NCBI GenBank assembly: GCA_965662045.1
Contig: CBFIGE010000012.1
Coordinates: forward strand, 1-64,000
Source: UBA3478 sp965662045
GTDB lineage: Bacteria; Bacteroidota; Bacteroidia; Flavobacteriales; Flavobacteriaceae
Length of the DNA: 64,000 nt
Direction of reading: 5' to 3'
In this document: positions 9,329-16,790 of the stretch, piece by piece
How the letters are laid out: every line of letters starts with the position of its first letter
How positions within the stretch are numbered: the stretch's first letter is position 1
Position numbers and translations under genes: made by a program
The notes under the pieces: model-generated
Databases searched by the model: none
What the model saw: the letters and a program-made list of their open reading frames with translations, nothing else
What the model was told of the DNA's origin: nothing

Positions 9329-10471
9329 CTAGTCCCCATCTGCATCAACATAATCAATGTTGATACTCATTGCTGAAACCATATCTACTTTAAAAAGAGG
9401 AACTAAACTCTGTACCTTATCATATGCCATTAGCATATTAGTAGGAGGATTATTTAATTCGATTTCACTTTTAAATGACCCAAGTGCATCAACTGCTGCT
9501 CTAGCGATGTCAAATTTTTCATTCATCAAATCTGCGAGGTTCTGACCTCCCTTAAAACTCTCAAGAGCAACTAAATAAGAAGCAAGACTTTCTCCGCTTT
9601 GATTCGAGTTATAATGTACCCCATTAAAAAAATCTTGGATGGCATTTAAGCCTTCTAAAAACATTATCTTACTTTGTTCTGGTGAATAATAGACCTCTAT
9701 TGTTTGTGGGGCAGGGGAACCGATAAAAACTCCCAATGGAATCCCCATTTTACCTGCTCTTAGGTGTTTTTCGTAGTAATAAATAAAATCGTTTACGAAC
9801 TTATCAACTGATGCCGATGCCGATGAACCAGAATTTGAAATAAAAGAATCTCTGTAAGAGCCATTCCAAGTGTCTATTACATAATTGGTTTTGGAAGACA
9901 TATCTACAAGAATATCCTCAATATATTGAATATACTTTGGACTATCTTGATTTTGTGTGAGCGTACTTAAAAGCTCCGTATCATTGGAGTTAATTCCATT
10001 TAAAATGTAATCTAAAGCGGCAAAACCTTTAGCGTCTCTTGTTGAAGGTAATTCGAAATTATAAGACGTGCCAATTATGTTAGATTCGATTAATTCTTTA
10101 TCTGCAGGATAGGTGTTCATTTGCAATCTATATCCTATTTCCTCTGCTGGTCCTATTTCAAATATGCTTATATGTTGCCATTCTTTATAGCTTAAAAGCC
10201 ACTTTTCTTTGAAATCTTGTAAGGCGACTACAGTTCCTTCTATTTTAAGGTTTTCAAACGAGTTATTTAATACTTTTAGCGATGATGAAAATGAATTGTA
10301 CCCAGGCAATATGATGTTATCTGCCCAATTAATCAGCATGTTTTCTCGATTGAAAACATTTGTTATCGGTTCGGGGTCGTTTCCATCAATATTTTCAATG
10401 CCTGAGTCATCTGTTGAACACCCGACAAGTATAAGAAAAAAAGTTACTGCTGTAATAATATACTTTTTCAT
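9329..10471 (-). CDS. Imelysin-family (M75) lipoprotein
   Basis: A 380-residue lipoprotein with lipobox Cys18 (ILVGCSTDD). The all-helical imelysin fold is suggested by INWADNIILPGYNSF near residue 48, a typical imelysin opening, and by a repeated helical layout; EfeO/EfeM and Algp7 are relatives that bind metals or metal chelates outside the cytoplasm. The metallo-motif GxHxxE expected after the first helical bundle is altered here to GFAALD, so two of its key residues are missing. It leads an operon with the HTTM protein (4 bp gap) and the TonB receptor. Despite the old peptidase name, a binding role in iron uptake is more likely. Confidence 0.85.
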   Translation of the reverse strand: MKKYIITAVTFFLILVGCSTDDSGIENIDGNDPEPITNVFNRENMLINWADNIILPGYNSFSSSLKVLNNSFENLKIEGTVVALQDFKEKWLLSYKEWQHISIFEIGPAEEIGYRLQMNTYPADKELIESNIIGTSYNFELPSTRDAKGFAALDYILNGINSNDTELLSTLTQNQDSPKYIQYIEDILVDMSSKTNYVIDTWNGSYRDSFISNSGSSASASVDKFVNDFIYYYEKHLRAGKMGIPLGVFIGSPAPQTIEVYYSPEQSKIMFLEGLNAIQDFFNGVHYNSNQSGESLASYLVALESFKGGQNLADLMNEKFDIARAAVDALGSFKSEIELNNPPTNMLMAYDKVQSLVPLFKVDMVSAMSINIDYVDADGD

Positions 10472-10474
10472 CTG

Positions 10475-10507
10475 TATTTTTAATTATTCTAAATAAAGAC
10501 AAAAATA
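10475..10507 (-). promoter_or_regulatory. Candidate promoter and operator before the imelysin operon
   Basis: On the minus strand TATTTTTG (10500-10507) fits the TAnnTTTG -7 box. Just downstream, positions 10475-10497 read TTTATTTAGA followed by an imperfect mirror TTAAAAATA, so the half-site TTTATTTAGA resembles the sites before the DUF4856 gene. The site lies between -7 box and ATG, where a bound repressor would block transcription. Positions may be off by one base. Confidence 0.45.
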
Positions 10508-10512
10508 AAAAT

Positions 10513-10540
10513 AGAAAGGTATACCATCCTATACCTTTCT
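10513..10540 (-). terminator. Intrinsic terminator between DUF4856 and imelysin genes
   Basis: AGAAAGGTATA (10513-10523) and TATACCTTTCT (10530-10540) are perfectly complementary, an 11-bp stem with a six-base loop. In the leftward direction the stem is followed by the T-rich run ATTTTTATTTTTG. It would end the DUF4856 message, leaving the imelysin operon with its own promoter. Confidence 0.7.
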
Positions 10541-10557
10541 TTAAATATTTTATCGAT

Positions 10558-11820
10558 TTAACTTCCGGCTTGTTCAACTGAAAATGGAAAACGTTCAGCT
10601 ATACTTTGTGAAATTGATTCTAGTGTAGCTGGTTCTACATCCCATAAACCATTATCTCCATCGTCGAGAAGGTCGACTAAGAAGGTGTCTATCTCTGCTT
10701 TTGTGAAATAAGGATCGTTAGAATCTGGTTTTCTTGTGAATTGAAGACTATATATAAAACCATAACCCTCAGATAAGTCATGGAAAGCGCCACCAAAATC
10801 TGGATTTTCTTGATCAATAGCATTCTTACCAGTTTGTAAGTAATAAACGGCACGAACACCAATAATAGTGGATATAAGTTCTCTCAAAACGTCGGCTTGC
10901 TCGTCTCGGACACCATAATCTTTAGCTACGATGGCAGCTCGGCCTAATTTAAAGGCCTGAAATATACCGTTCGTGATTCCTTCAAAATCAGTGTCACCTT
11001 CTACTCTACCAATGTATTTATTTAGAAAACTATCGTCATTACCAATTGTTGGCCTAGGATCTTCGCGATCAACGGCAGTACCAAAAGCATATCCGTAAGC
11101 TTCATCCCAGTCATGCTCTAAATCTGTGTAGTTTTTATTAGTTACAAGTATGTCTGAGTCATTTGCTTCTTCAAATTGGCTTAGCTGGTTTGAACTGGTA
11201 TAGTTATTTAATATTTGATCTACCATCATTCCACCAATAAGTGATTTGTTAAAAAGTTGATTCATTTCTAATCCCCTTCCATCGATGTATCTTGTAGAAG
11301 AACCATCAGCAATTTGACCTGCGATTCCAGGTGAAGCAGCTTCGTTCCATCTTGGGAATACTTCATTCACTTGTATTGTGATCCAAGATTCAAAATCTGC
11401 TCTAATCAATGCTTGGTCAGTTGCATTATTAGAATAGTAATCTTTTGAACCGGCTGTCTTACTTCTTACATTTTTATTTGATCCATTTAGATCGATATTA
11501 AAAGCGTTGTCGTCGCTGAAGTCGATTTCTCCCTCTTCGTGCGCGAACATACTATTGAGAATCTCTGAAGATGTTGTTTCATCTTTCATTTTACTAATAA
11601 TCTCTTGGGCCATTAAAATTCTAGTGGTTTGTCCTCCGAAACTAACTGAAGTGTTACCATCTCGTTCAAAAACGTAGGTAGTAGGGTTATCTATTACTGG
11701 GTCAAGGTCTGGATCTGGATCAACGATTATTGGGTCAGGTGTAACGGGTTCTTCATCTTTTTTACATGAGCCTAATACTACTATTAGGGCTAAAATTGAA
11801 AATGTGATTTTTGTTTTCAT
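10558..11820 (-). CDS. DUF4856 lipoprotein
   Basis: A 420-residue lipoprotein with lipobox Cys19 (VVLGSCKKDEE) and an acidic, proline-rich linker (residues about 22-48). The body carries features I associate with DUF4856, a Bacteroidota family often encoded next to imelysin genes: NTTYVFERDGNTSVSFGGQTTRILMAQEI-like opening (seen in pieces at residues 46-75) and the later DHDWDEAYGYAFG-type segment (here LEHDWDEAYGYAFG). Its biochemical role is unknown; the neighbourhood points to extracytoplasmic iron handling. It is separated from the imelysin gene by a strong hairpin and has its own promoter with two palindromes. Confidence 0.85.
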   Translation of the reverse strand: MKTKITFSILALIVVLGSCKKDEEPVTPDPIIVDPDPDLDPVIDNPTTYVFERDGNTSVSFGGQTTRILMAQEIISKMKDETTSSEILNSMFAHEEGEIDFSDDNAFNIDLNGSNKNVRSKTAGSKDYYSNNATDQALIRADFESWITIQVNEVFPRWNEAASPGIAGQIADGSSTRYIDGRGLEMNQLFNKSLIGGMMVDQILNNYTSSNQLSQFEEANDSDILVTNKNYTDLEHDWDEAYGYAFGTAVDREDPRPTIGNDDSFLNKYIGRVEGDTDFEGITNGIFQAFKLGRAAIVAKDYGVRDEQADVLRELISTIIGVRAVYYLQTGKNAIDQENPDFGGAFHDLSEGYGFIYSLQFTRKPDSNDPYFTKAEIDTFLVDLLDDGDNGLWDVEPATLESISQSIAERFPFSVEQAGS

Positions 11821-11828
11821 TATAAATT

Positions 11829-11865
11829 TTTATTTAGACTGAATAAAAATAATGAATCAAATATA
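11829..11865 (-). promoter_or_regulatory. Promoter and downstream palindromic operator of the DUF4856 gene
   Basis: The minus-strand TATATTTG at 11858-11865 matches the TAnnTTTG -7 box. Positions 11829-11847 form a 19-bp near-perfect palindrome, TTTATTTAG-A-CTGAATAAA, with eight of nine arm bases paired, placed between the -7 box and the ATG. Its half-site recurs before the imelysin gene. Confidence 0.5.
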
Positions 11866-11890
11866 GTCAAGAACTTCTAATAAAAAAATC

Positions 11891-11911
11891 TATTTAGATT
11901 TATTCTAAATA
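11891..11911. promoter_or_regulatory. Perfect 21-bp palindrome in the divergent DUF4856 / 11950 promoter region
   Basis: TATTTAGA-TTTAT-TCTAAATA has two perfect 8-bp arms. It lies about 26-46 bp upstream of the DUF4856 -7 box, over the expected -33 region, and 39 bp before the rightward gene at 11950. Size and symmetry fit a dimeric regulator such as a Fur- or DtxR-type iron repressor; which regulator binds is inference. A TAAGTTTG at 11937-11944 could be the -7 box of the rightward gene, which would then be almost leaderless. Confidence 0.55.
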
Positions 11912-11949
11912 ATTTTTTTAACTCACAATGTTATTTTAAGTTTGTCCGC

Positions 11950-12369
11950 ATGAAGAACATTTTTTCCTCAACGACAAAGACAACTCGGCTTACTTTTTTG
12001 TTTGTTGCCTTTGGTTTATTGTTGGATTTATATTTGATTCAACATTATGAAGATTTTCTTCAATTACTTCCTATTGCTGGTATTTGGAGTCTTCTAATAA
12101 TTTTTGCTATCGGTAAAAGTTCATCTAATGATTTTATTAGCATTTTAATGTTTTGTTCAATTATAGTAGTAGCGATAATAGGATTATTAGGAGTGTTTTT
12201 TCATTTAAAGGCAAATTTTGAATTTGAAAAAGAAATCTACGCCAACGAAACAACAATCAATTTGCTTATCAATAGCCTCTCAGGTGCATTACCCGTATTT
12301 GCACCTGGAAGTTTACTCATTCTTTCCCTCTTGGGAATACTTTATTTACAATTAACATCAAAAAATTAA
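11950..12369 (+). CDS. Four-helix membrane protein of unknown function
   Basis: A 139-residue protein with four hydrophobic helices (about 13-30, 38-53, 62-86 and 112-135) and a short hydrophilic segment KANFEFEKEIYANETT between the third and fourth. I do not recognise the family. It is divergent from the DUF4856 gene, shares its palindrome-bearing promoter region and ends 4 bp before a helix-hairpin-helix lipoprotein gene, so it may belong to the same regulon. The second and third helices are close together and charged residues are scarce, which suggests a small accessory membrane protein rather than a transporter by itself. Confidence 0.7.
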   Translation: MKNIFSSTTKTTRLTFLFVAFGLLLDLYLIQHYEDFLQLLPIAGIWSLLIIFAIGKSSSNDFISILMFCSIIVVAIIGLLGVFFHLKANFEFEKEIYANETTINLLINSLSGALPVFAPGSLLILSLLGILYLQLTSKN

Positions 12370-12373
12370 TCCA

Positions 12374-13033
12374 ATGAAAAATCAATTGACCCTTGCATTA
12401 TGTGCTCTTTTAGCATTGTCTTCTTGTGACTTTAAAAAAGAGGAATCGAAAACAGAAACCGAAGAAGAGGTTCAAAGCACAGCAGTAACAACAGCTGCCT
12501 TATTAAACGCAAATTTAGCTTCAGAAGCCTCTTTATTAGAAGCTGGATTATCACAAGAGGTAGTCACTCAAATCATCAACGAGCGTCCATTTTTAGCGAT
12601 TGAAAGCTTTGTTGAACTTTTAGGCTCTTCTGCGGATTTAGAGGTTGTATTTGCAAAAGTTTTCGTGCCTTTAAATATCAATGAAACAGCTGAAGACACA
12701 TTTAAACTCATACCAGGGGTGGGAGATCGTATGGCACATGAGTTTGAAGAATACAAGCCTTATGTCAATTTGAATCAGTTTAGAAAAGAAATCGGAAAAT
12801 ACGTTGACGAGCAAGAGGTTGCTCGTTTAGAACAGTACATCTTTGTTCCTATAGAACTCAATACGGCTCAAGAAGAAGACATAAAGAGTTTACCTGGTGT
12901 AGGTTCAAAAATGACGCACGAATTCTTGGAATACCGTCCTTATGAGATTATGGCACAATTCAATAAGGAAATTGGAAAATACGTGGATGAGGCTGAGTTG
13001 AGTAGATTAGCTCGTCTGGTGTATCTACAGTAA
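12374..13033 (+). CDS. Secreted helix-hairpin-helix lipoprotein
   Basis: A 219-residue protein with a lipoprotein signal (ALLALSSCDFKKE, Cys18), an acidic linker and three helix-hairpin-helix-like modules. The second and third are clear: FKLIPGVGDRMAHEFEEYKPY (near 113-132) and IKSLPGVGSKMTHEFLEYRPY (near 170-190) each carry the LPGVG hairpin and are followed by the near-identical NKEIGKYVDE. The first (LLNANLASEASLLEAGL) is degenerate. This is the ComEA-like fold that usually binds DNA backbone, but the protein is lipid-anchored outside the cytoplasm. It follows the four-helix gene by 4 bp and precedes rfbA by 49 bp. A DNA or protein-contact role is possible. Confidence 0.8.
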   Translation: MKNQLTLALCALLALSSCDFKKEESKTETEEEVQSTAVTTAALLNANLASEASLLEAGLSQEVVTQIINERPFLAIESFVELLGSSADLEVVFAKVFVPLNINETAEDTFKLIPGVGDRMAHEFEEYKPYVNLNQFRKEIGKYVDEQEVARLEQYIFVPIELNTAQEEDIKSLPGVGSKMTHEFLEYRPYEIMAQFNKEIGKYVDEAELSRLARLVYLQ

Positions 13034-13082
13034 GTCACTTTCTCAATCTTTAAATAGCGCAAGAAAGTTTTATCTTCGTTTT

Positions 13083-13964
13083 ATGATGAAGGGTATTGTT
13101 CTTGCGGGGGGATTAGGTACACGTCTGCATCCTATTACAAAAGGAATCTCTAAACAGCTGCTACCTGTTTATGACAAGCCGATGATTTATTATCCGATAT
13201 CGGTGTTAATGATGGCTGGTATTAGAGAGGTGCTTATCATCTCAACCCCTGATGATTTGGGAGGCTTTAAAAAGCTATTGGGTGATGGTTCGGACTTGGG
13301 AATGTCTTTTATCTATGCAGAACAAGCCAAACCTGAAGGCCTCGCCCAGGCATTTATTATCGGCGCCTCTTTTATCAAAACAGACCCAGTCTGTTTAATA
13401 CTGGGGGATAATATTTTTTACGGAAGCGGGTTACAGCAAAAGATGCAAAGGGCTTGTGAGCTTGCTTCTCAAAGTGATTACCCCAAGGCTACGGTTTTTG
13501 GTTACTATGTAAATAACCCAGGTCGTTATGGAGTGGCTGAATTTAATGCTGACAACGAGCTTTTATCTATAGAAGAAAAACCGCTCAAACCAAAGTCTAA
13601 TTACGCCATAACAGGTCTATACTTTTATCCAAACAGTGTAATTGAAATTGCCAAAACGATTGAACCCTCAGCCCGAGGTGAATTGGAAATCACTTCGGTC
13701 AATGAACGTTTTTTGCGGCAAAACGAATTACATTGTGAACTTCTTGAAAGGGGGTATGCTTGGCTAGATACAGGCACAGTAGATGCTTTATCTCAAGCTT
13801 CTGATTTTGTTGAGGTTATTGAAAAGAGACAGGGTTTAAAAGTAGCAGCTTTAGAAGAGGTCGCTTATGAAATGGGTTTTATTACTAAAGAAGAAGCGCT
13901 TCAATTGGCTAGGGTGCTCGAGCACTCTGCCTATGGACAGTATTTGATAGAACGATTTAATTAA
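13083..13964 (+). CDS. rfbA: Glucose-1-phosphate thymidylyltransferase
   Basis: A 293-residue nucleotidyltransferase that joins glucose-1-phosphate and dTTP to give dTDP-glucose, the first step to dTDP-L-rhamnose. The signature GGLGTRLHPITKGISKQLLPV (residues 9 onward) holds the nucleotide and phosphate contacts; KPMIYYP, LGDNIFYG (magnesium Asp), EEKPLKPKSNYAITGLY and WLDTGT are all present. Length is typical of RmlA. A second ATG three bases downstream is an equally possible start. rfbB follows 8 bp later. Confidence 0.96.
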   Translation: MMKGIVLAGGLGTRLHPITKGISKQLLPVYDKPMIYYPISVLMMAGIREVLIISTPDDLGGFKKLLGDGSDLGMSFIYAEQAKPEGLAQAFIIGASFIKTDPVCLILGDNIFYGSGLQQKMQRACELASQSDYPKATVFGYYVNNPGRYGVAEFNADNELLSIEEKPLKPKSNYAITGLYFYPNSVIEIAKTIEPSARGELEITSVNERFLRQNELHCELLERGYAWLDTGTVDALSQASDFVEVIEKRQGLKVAALEEVAYEMGFITKEEALQLARVLEHSAYGQYLIERFN

Positions 13965-13972
13965 AGTTAAAC

Positions 13973-15052
13973 ATGGCTGGGGAGAAGAGAACAATTTTGA
14001 TAACTGGAGGAGCAGGATTTATTGGCTCTCATCTGATTCGCCACTGGTTAATAAACCATCCTCAAGATATTGTATTCAATTTAGATGCACTGACCTATGC
14101 TGGAAATTTAGCCAATACAGAAGATTTTAAAGGGTATGCAAATTATCACTTTGTTCAAGGCTCAATTACAGATGAGTATTTAATCAATCAACTTTTTGAG
14201 CGGTATCAGTTTGATTGGGTTTTTAATTTAGCCGCTGAATCACACGTTGATCGCTCTATACACGATCCTTTGTCGTTTGTTCAAACCAACGTATTAGGTA
14301 CAACTGTGCTCTTGCAGGCCTGCGTGAGGCACTGGTCATTATCCGATCAAAACGTACCTTCAAAAAAGCATTTGTTTTATCAAATTTCAACCGATGAGGT
14401 ATATGGAAGTTTGTCTGCTGGAGCCTATTTTACAGAAGCTTCAAATTACGCACCGAACTCACCTTATTCTGCTACCAAAGCGGCGGCTGATCACTTAGTT
14501 CGATCCTATCACAATACGTATAATTTACCTGTACTGATTTCAAATTGCTCTAATAATTTTGGCCCTTTTCAGTTTCCTGAGAAGTTAATTCCTTTAATGA
14601 TTTTAAATGCTATAGCAGAAAAAAAACTTCCTATATACGGCGATGGTAGACAAATACGAGACTGGTTATTTGTAACAGAACACTGTCAGGCCATTGATGT
14701 GATTGCTTACAAAGGGAAATTAGGAGAAACCTACTTAGTAGGAGGAAAGAATGAGTATCAGAATATAGATCTTGTACACCTCATTGCTGAAATAATTGAC
14801 GAAAAATTAGATCGAAAAAAAGGAACTACTGCAGCTCTTATTGAATTTGTTCAGGATAGACCAGGTCATGATGTAAGATATGCTATTGATGCTTCAAAAA
14901 TTGAGCGTGAATTGGGCTTTAGTCCTGGTCAAAATTTTGAAGTAAAACTCAAAGAAACTGTTGACTGGTATTTAGCCAATCCGCAATGGATTAAAGATGT
15001 AATCTCAGGTGAATACAGACGTTTTTACCAGCTGAATTACGGTACAAATTGA
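13973..15052 (+). CDS. rfbB: dTDP-glucose 4,6-dehydratase
   Basis: A 359-residue extended SDR enzyme that converts dTDP-glucose to dTDP-4-dehydro-6-deoxyglucose using bound NAD. Seen are the Rossmann motif GGAGFIGSHL (residues 10-19), DALTYAGNLAN, NLAAESHVDRSI, the catalytic STDEVYGSL and YSATKAAADHL (Tyr and Lys of the YxxxK pair), and NNFGPFQFPEKLIPLMI. With rfbA, and with rfbC-rfbD upstream, it completes the dTDP-L-rhamnose pathway. The gap to the next gene is 6 bp, so the metal-binding/MauE fusion gene is probably co-transcribed. Confidence 0.96.
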   Translation: MAGEKRTILITGGAGFIGSHLIRHWLINHPQDIVFNLDALTYAGNLANTEDFKGYANYHFVQGSITDEYLINQLFERYQFDWVFNLAAESHVDRSIHDPLSFVQTNVLGTTVLLQACVRHWSLSDQNVPSKKHLFYQISTDEVYGSLSAGAYFTEASNYAPNSPYSATKAAADHLVRSYHNTYNLPVLISNCSNNFGPFQFPEKLIPLMILNAIAEKKLPIYGDGRQIRDWLFVTEHCQAIDVIAYKGKLGETYLVGGKNEYQNIDLVHLIAEIIDEKLDRKKGTTAALIEFVQDRPGHDVRYAIDASKIERELGFSPGQNFEVKLKETVDWYLANPQWIKDVISGEYRRFYQLNYGTN

Positions 15053-15058
15053 AAGTTC

Positions 15059-15766
15059 ATGAATGAAATCACTTATCATATTGAGGGTTTGACCTGTATG
15101 GGCTGCGTGAAAGGAGTAGAGCAAAAATTAAGGAGTGTCGATAAAATTCAGTCTGCAGCTGTTGACCTTAAAAGTGGCGAGGCTAAAATCACCGCATCGT
15201 CTGTGACCTTGTCACTTGAAGTACTGCAAGAAACCTTAGGTTCAAAATATCAAATCTCTTTACCCAAAATGTATCGAGAGGTGTCGCCAGGCACTCCTTC
15301 AAAATGGACGCAGCTCAAACCACTTTTTTTAATTTTTGGGTATTTGCTGGTTACTTCTGTTTTGTTGCATTGGAAAACTGTAGATTACAATGCTATGATG
15401 CTCGATTTTATGGGACTGTTTTACGTAGTATTTAGTTTTTTTAAGTTTCTTGATCTAAAAGGATTTCACATTTCATTTCAAATGTATGATCCACTGGCAA
15501 AACGCCTATCTGTCTATGGTTGGATTTATCCCTTTGTAGAACTTCTACTTGGGCTCTGTTTTCTAATGCGCTTTCAACTGAATTGGGCTTTAGTTCTAAC
15601 TCTTTTGATCTTAGGTTTAACCACTATTGGTGTTGCTAGGGTATTACTCCAAAAACGTCAAATTCAATGTGCTTGTTTGGGTACTGCACTAAAACTACCT
15701 ATGACCGAGGCAACTTTTATTGAAAATGCGGTCATGATTGCTATGGCCCTTTTTATGCTCAGCTAA
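15059..15766 (+). CDS. Heavy-metal-associated domain fused to MauE-like membrane domain
   Basis: A 235-residue fusion. Residues about 1-68 form a heavy-metal-associated domain with the metal-binding CxxC in GLTCMGCVKGVEQKL (Cys13, Cys16). After a short linker come four membrane helices (about 90-105, 117-133, 153-175, 180-195 and a last short one), resembling the MauE/DoxX-like family that works with thiol redox partners; a further cysteine pair CACLG lies near residue 207. A role in copper or thiol handling in the inner membrane is plausible. It follows rfbB by 6 bp, which does not fit that function and may be simple read-through. Confidence 0.78.
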   Translation: MNEITYHIEGLTCMGCVKGVEQKLRSVDKIQSAAVDLKSGEAKITASSVTLSLEVLQETLGSKYQISLPKMYREVSPGTPSKWTQLKPLFLIFGYLLVTSVLLHWKTVDYNAMMLDFMGLFYVVFSFFKFLDLKGFHISFQMYDPLAKRLSVYGWIYPFVELLLGLCFLMRFQLNWALVLTLLILGLTTIGVARVLLQKRQIQCACLGTALKLPMTEATFIENAVMIAMALFMLS

Positions 15767-16468
15767 TCAATTCAAAGCGAAGTTTACACTTAAACTCGCA
15801 CTTACTTTTATTTTTTCAAATTCAATTTGTAGTGTTTCTTCAGATGCTTCTTCTTCTAGAGCACTCATTTGCAATTTCATTCTTCGGTTGTAAAACACTG
15901 GATTGCTGTTGCTGTTAAAATCTGAAATATACAAGGCTTTACCAACGGACTGACCAAGAGGTTTTGCCATCGCTTCAGCTTGTTCTTTGGCTTTTAAAAT
16001 AGCTTTGCTTTTGAGTTGTATTCTAAGCGCATCCATTGCCGAATACGAAGTTTTAATCAAATTTACATTTGAGATTCCAGCACGCTCTAAAGCGGTGATT
16101 ACCCTACCTGCTGTTACTGCGTCATATACCTCTAATTCATAAGACTTTGATTTTTTAATGTCTTGACGACGTAAAATATAGTTTTTAAAGTTGCTGCTTA
16201 AATCGGTAAGCTTGAGTTGTTTTGTAATATCAATTCCCAATTTTTCTAAAGTTTTACCCATTTTTAATTCTAGGCTTTCTACATTGGTTTTTCTACTGTG
16301 ATCTTCCTCAGAGATAAAAATGCCTAAGGTGATTTGGTTGGGAACTACAAGGGTGTCAACCGAGGCTCTGGTCTCGATATATGCTTGATCAATAAAATTC
16401 TTTTGCTGTGCTTGAAGCACTGCTATTTGACTTAGCATTAGCACGGTAAATAAGATATTTTTTCTCAT
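15767..16468 (-). CDS. SIMPL-domain protein (DUF541), exported
   Basis: A 233-residue protein with a signal peptide (ending near VLQAQQ, residue 22) and a SIMPL/DUF541 domain. Family features seen are ETRASVDTLVVPNQITLGIFISEEDHSR near the N-terminus (a beta strand pair) and the helix KAILKAKEQAEAMAKPLGQSVGKALYISD near 170-195, which is the best conserved part. These periplasmic or surface proteins form oligomers; their role is poorly known. It is convergent with the HMA/MauE gene, the two stop codons being adjacent with no intergenic space. Confidence 0.88.
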   Translation of the reverse strand: MRKNILFTVLMLSQIAVLQAQQKNFIDQAYIETRASVDTLVVPNQITLGIFISEEDHSRKTNVESLELKMGKTLEKLGIDITKQLKLTDLSSNFKNYILRRQDIKKSKSYELEVYDAVTAGRVITALERAGISNVNLIKTSYSAMDALRIQLKSKAILKAKEQAEAMAKPLGQSVGKALYISDFNSNSNPVFYNRRMKLQMSALEEEASEETLQIEFEKIKVSASLSVNFALN

Positions 16469-16790
16469 AGTATTTGAATTTAATAGTATTGTGATGCGTA
16501 TACATTCTTTAAGTTCAAAGAGCGTGCCAAAGGGAAATTGTTATAGCCTATAATTCTAAAAACAAGTGCTAAAGAGACCTTACAATGACCTTATCATTAC
16601 CACTACATCGACTTATCTCAAGTTGTAGAATCCCCGCTAAAGTCACATTTCAGCACCAATTTTTGAGAATTTAAAAACTGTATATATTTTGTAGTGGGTT
16701 ATTCTTATTAATTGGGTATACTCTTTAGTATTTTGCTAAAGTATTGAGCATAAATTATGCTGTAAATCAAATTCAATTTTTAAAAAATAA
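16469..16790. other. Upstream region of the glucan operon
   Basis: A 322-base gap between the leftward SIMPL gene and the rightward phosphorylase-like gene. It holds no gene. The only symmetric element noted is CTTTAG-TATTTTG-CTAAAG at 16723-16741, about 50 bp before the ATG, a possible operator. No clear TAnnTTTG box was found. Confidence 0.4.

Noticed and set aside
16723..16741. Inverted repeat CTTTAG-N7-CTAAAG as a terminator
   Set aside because: No T run follows and it lies upstream of a gene; listed only as a possible operator in the region description.
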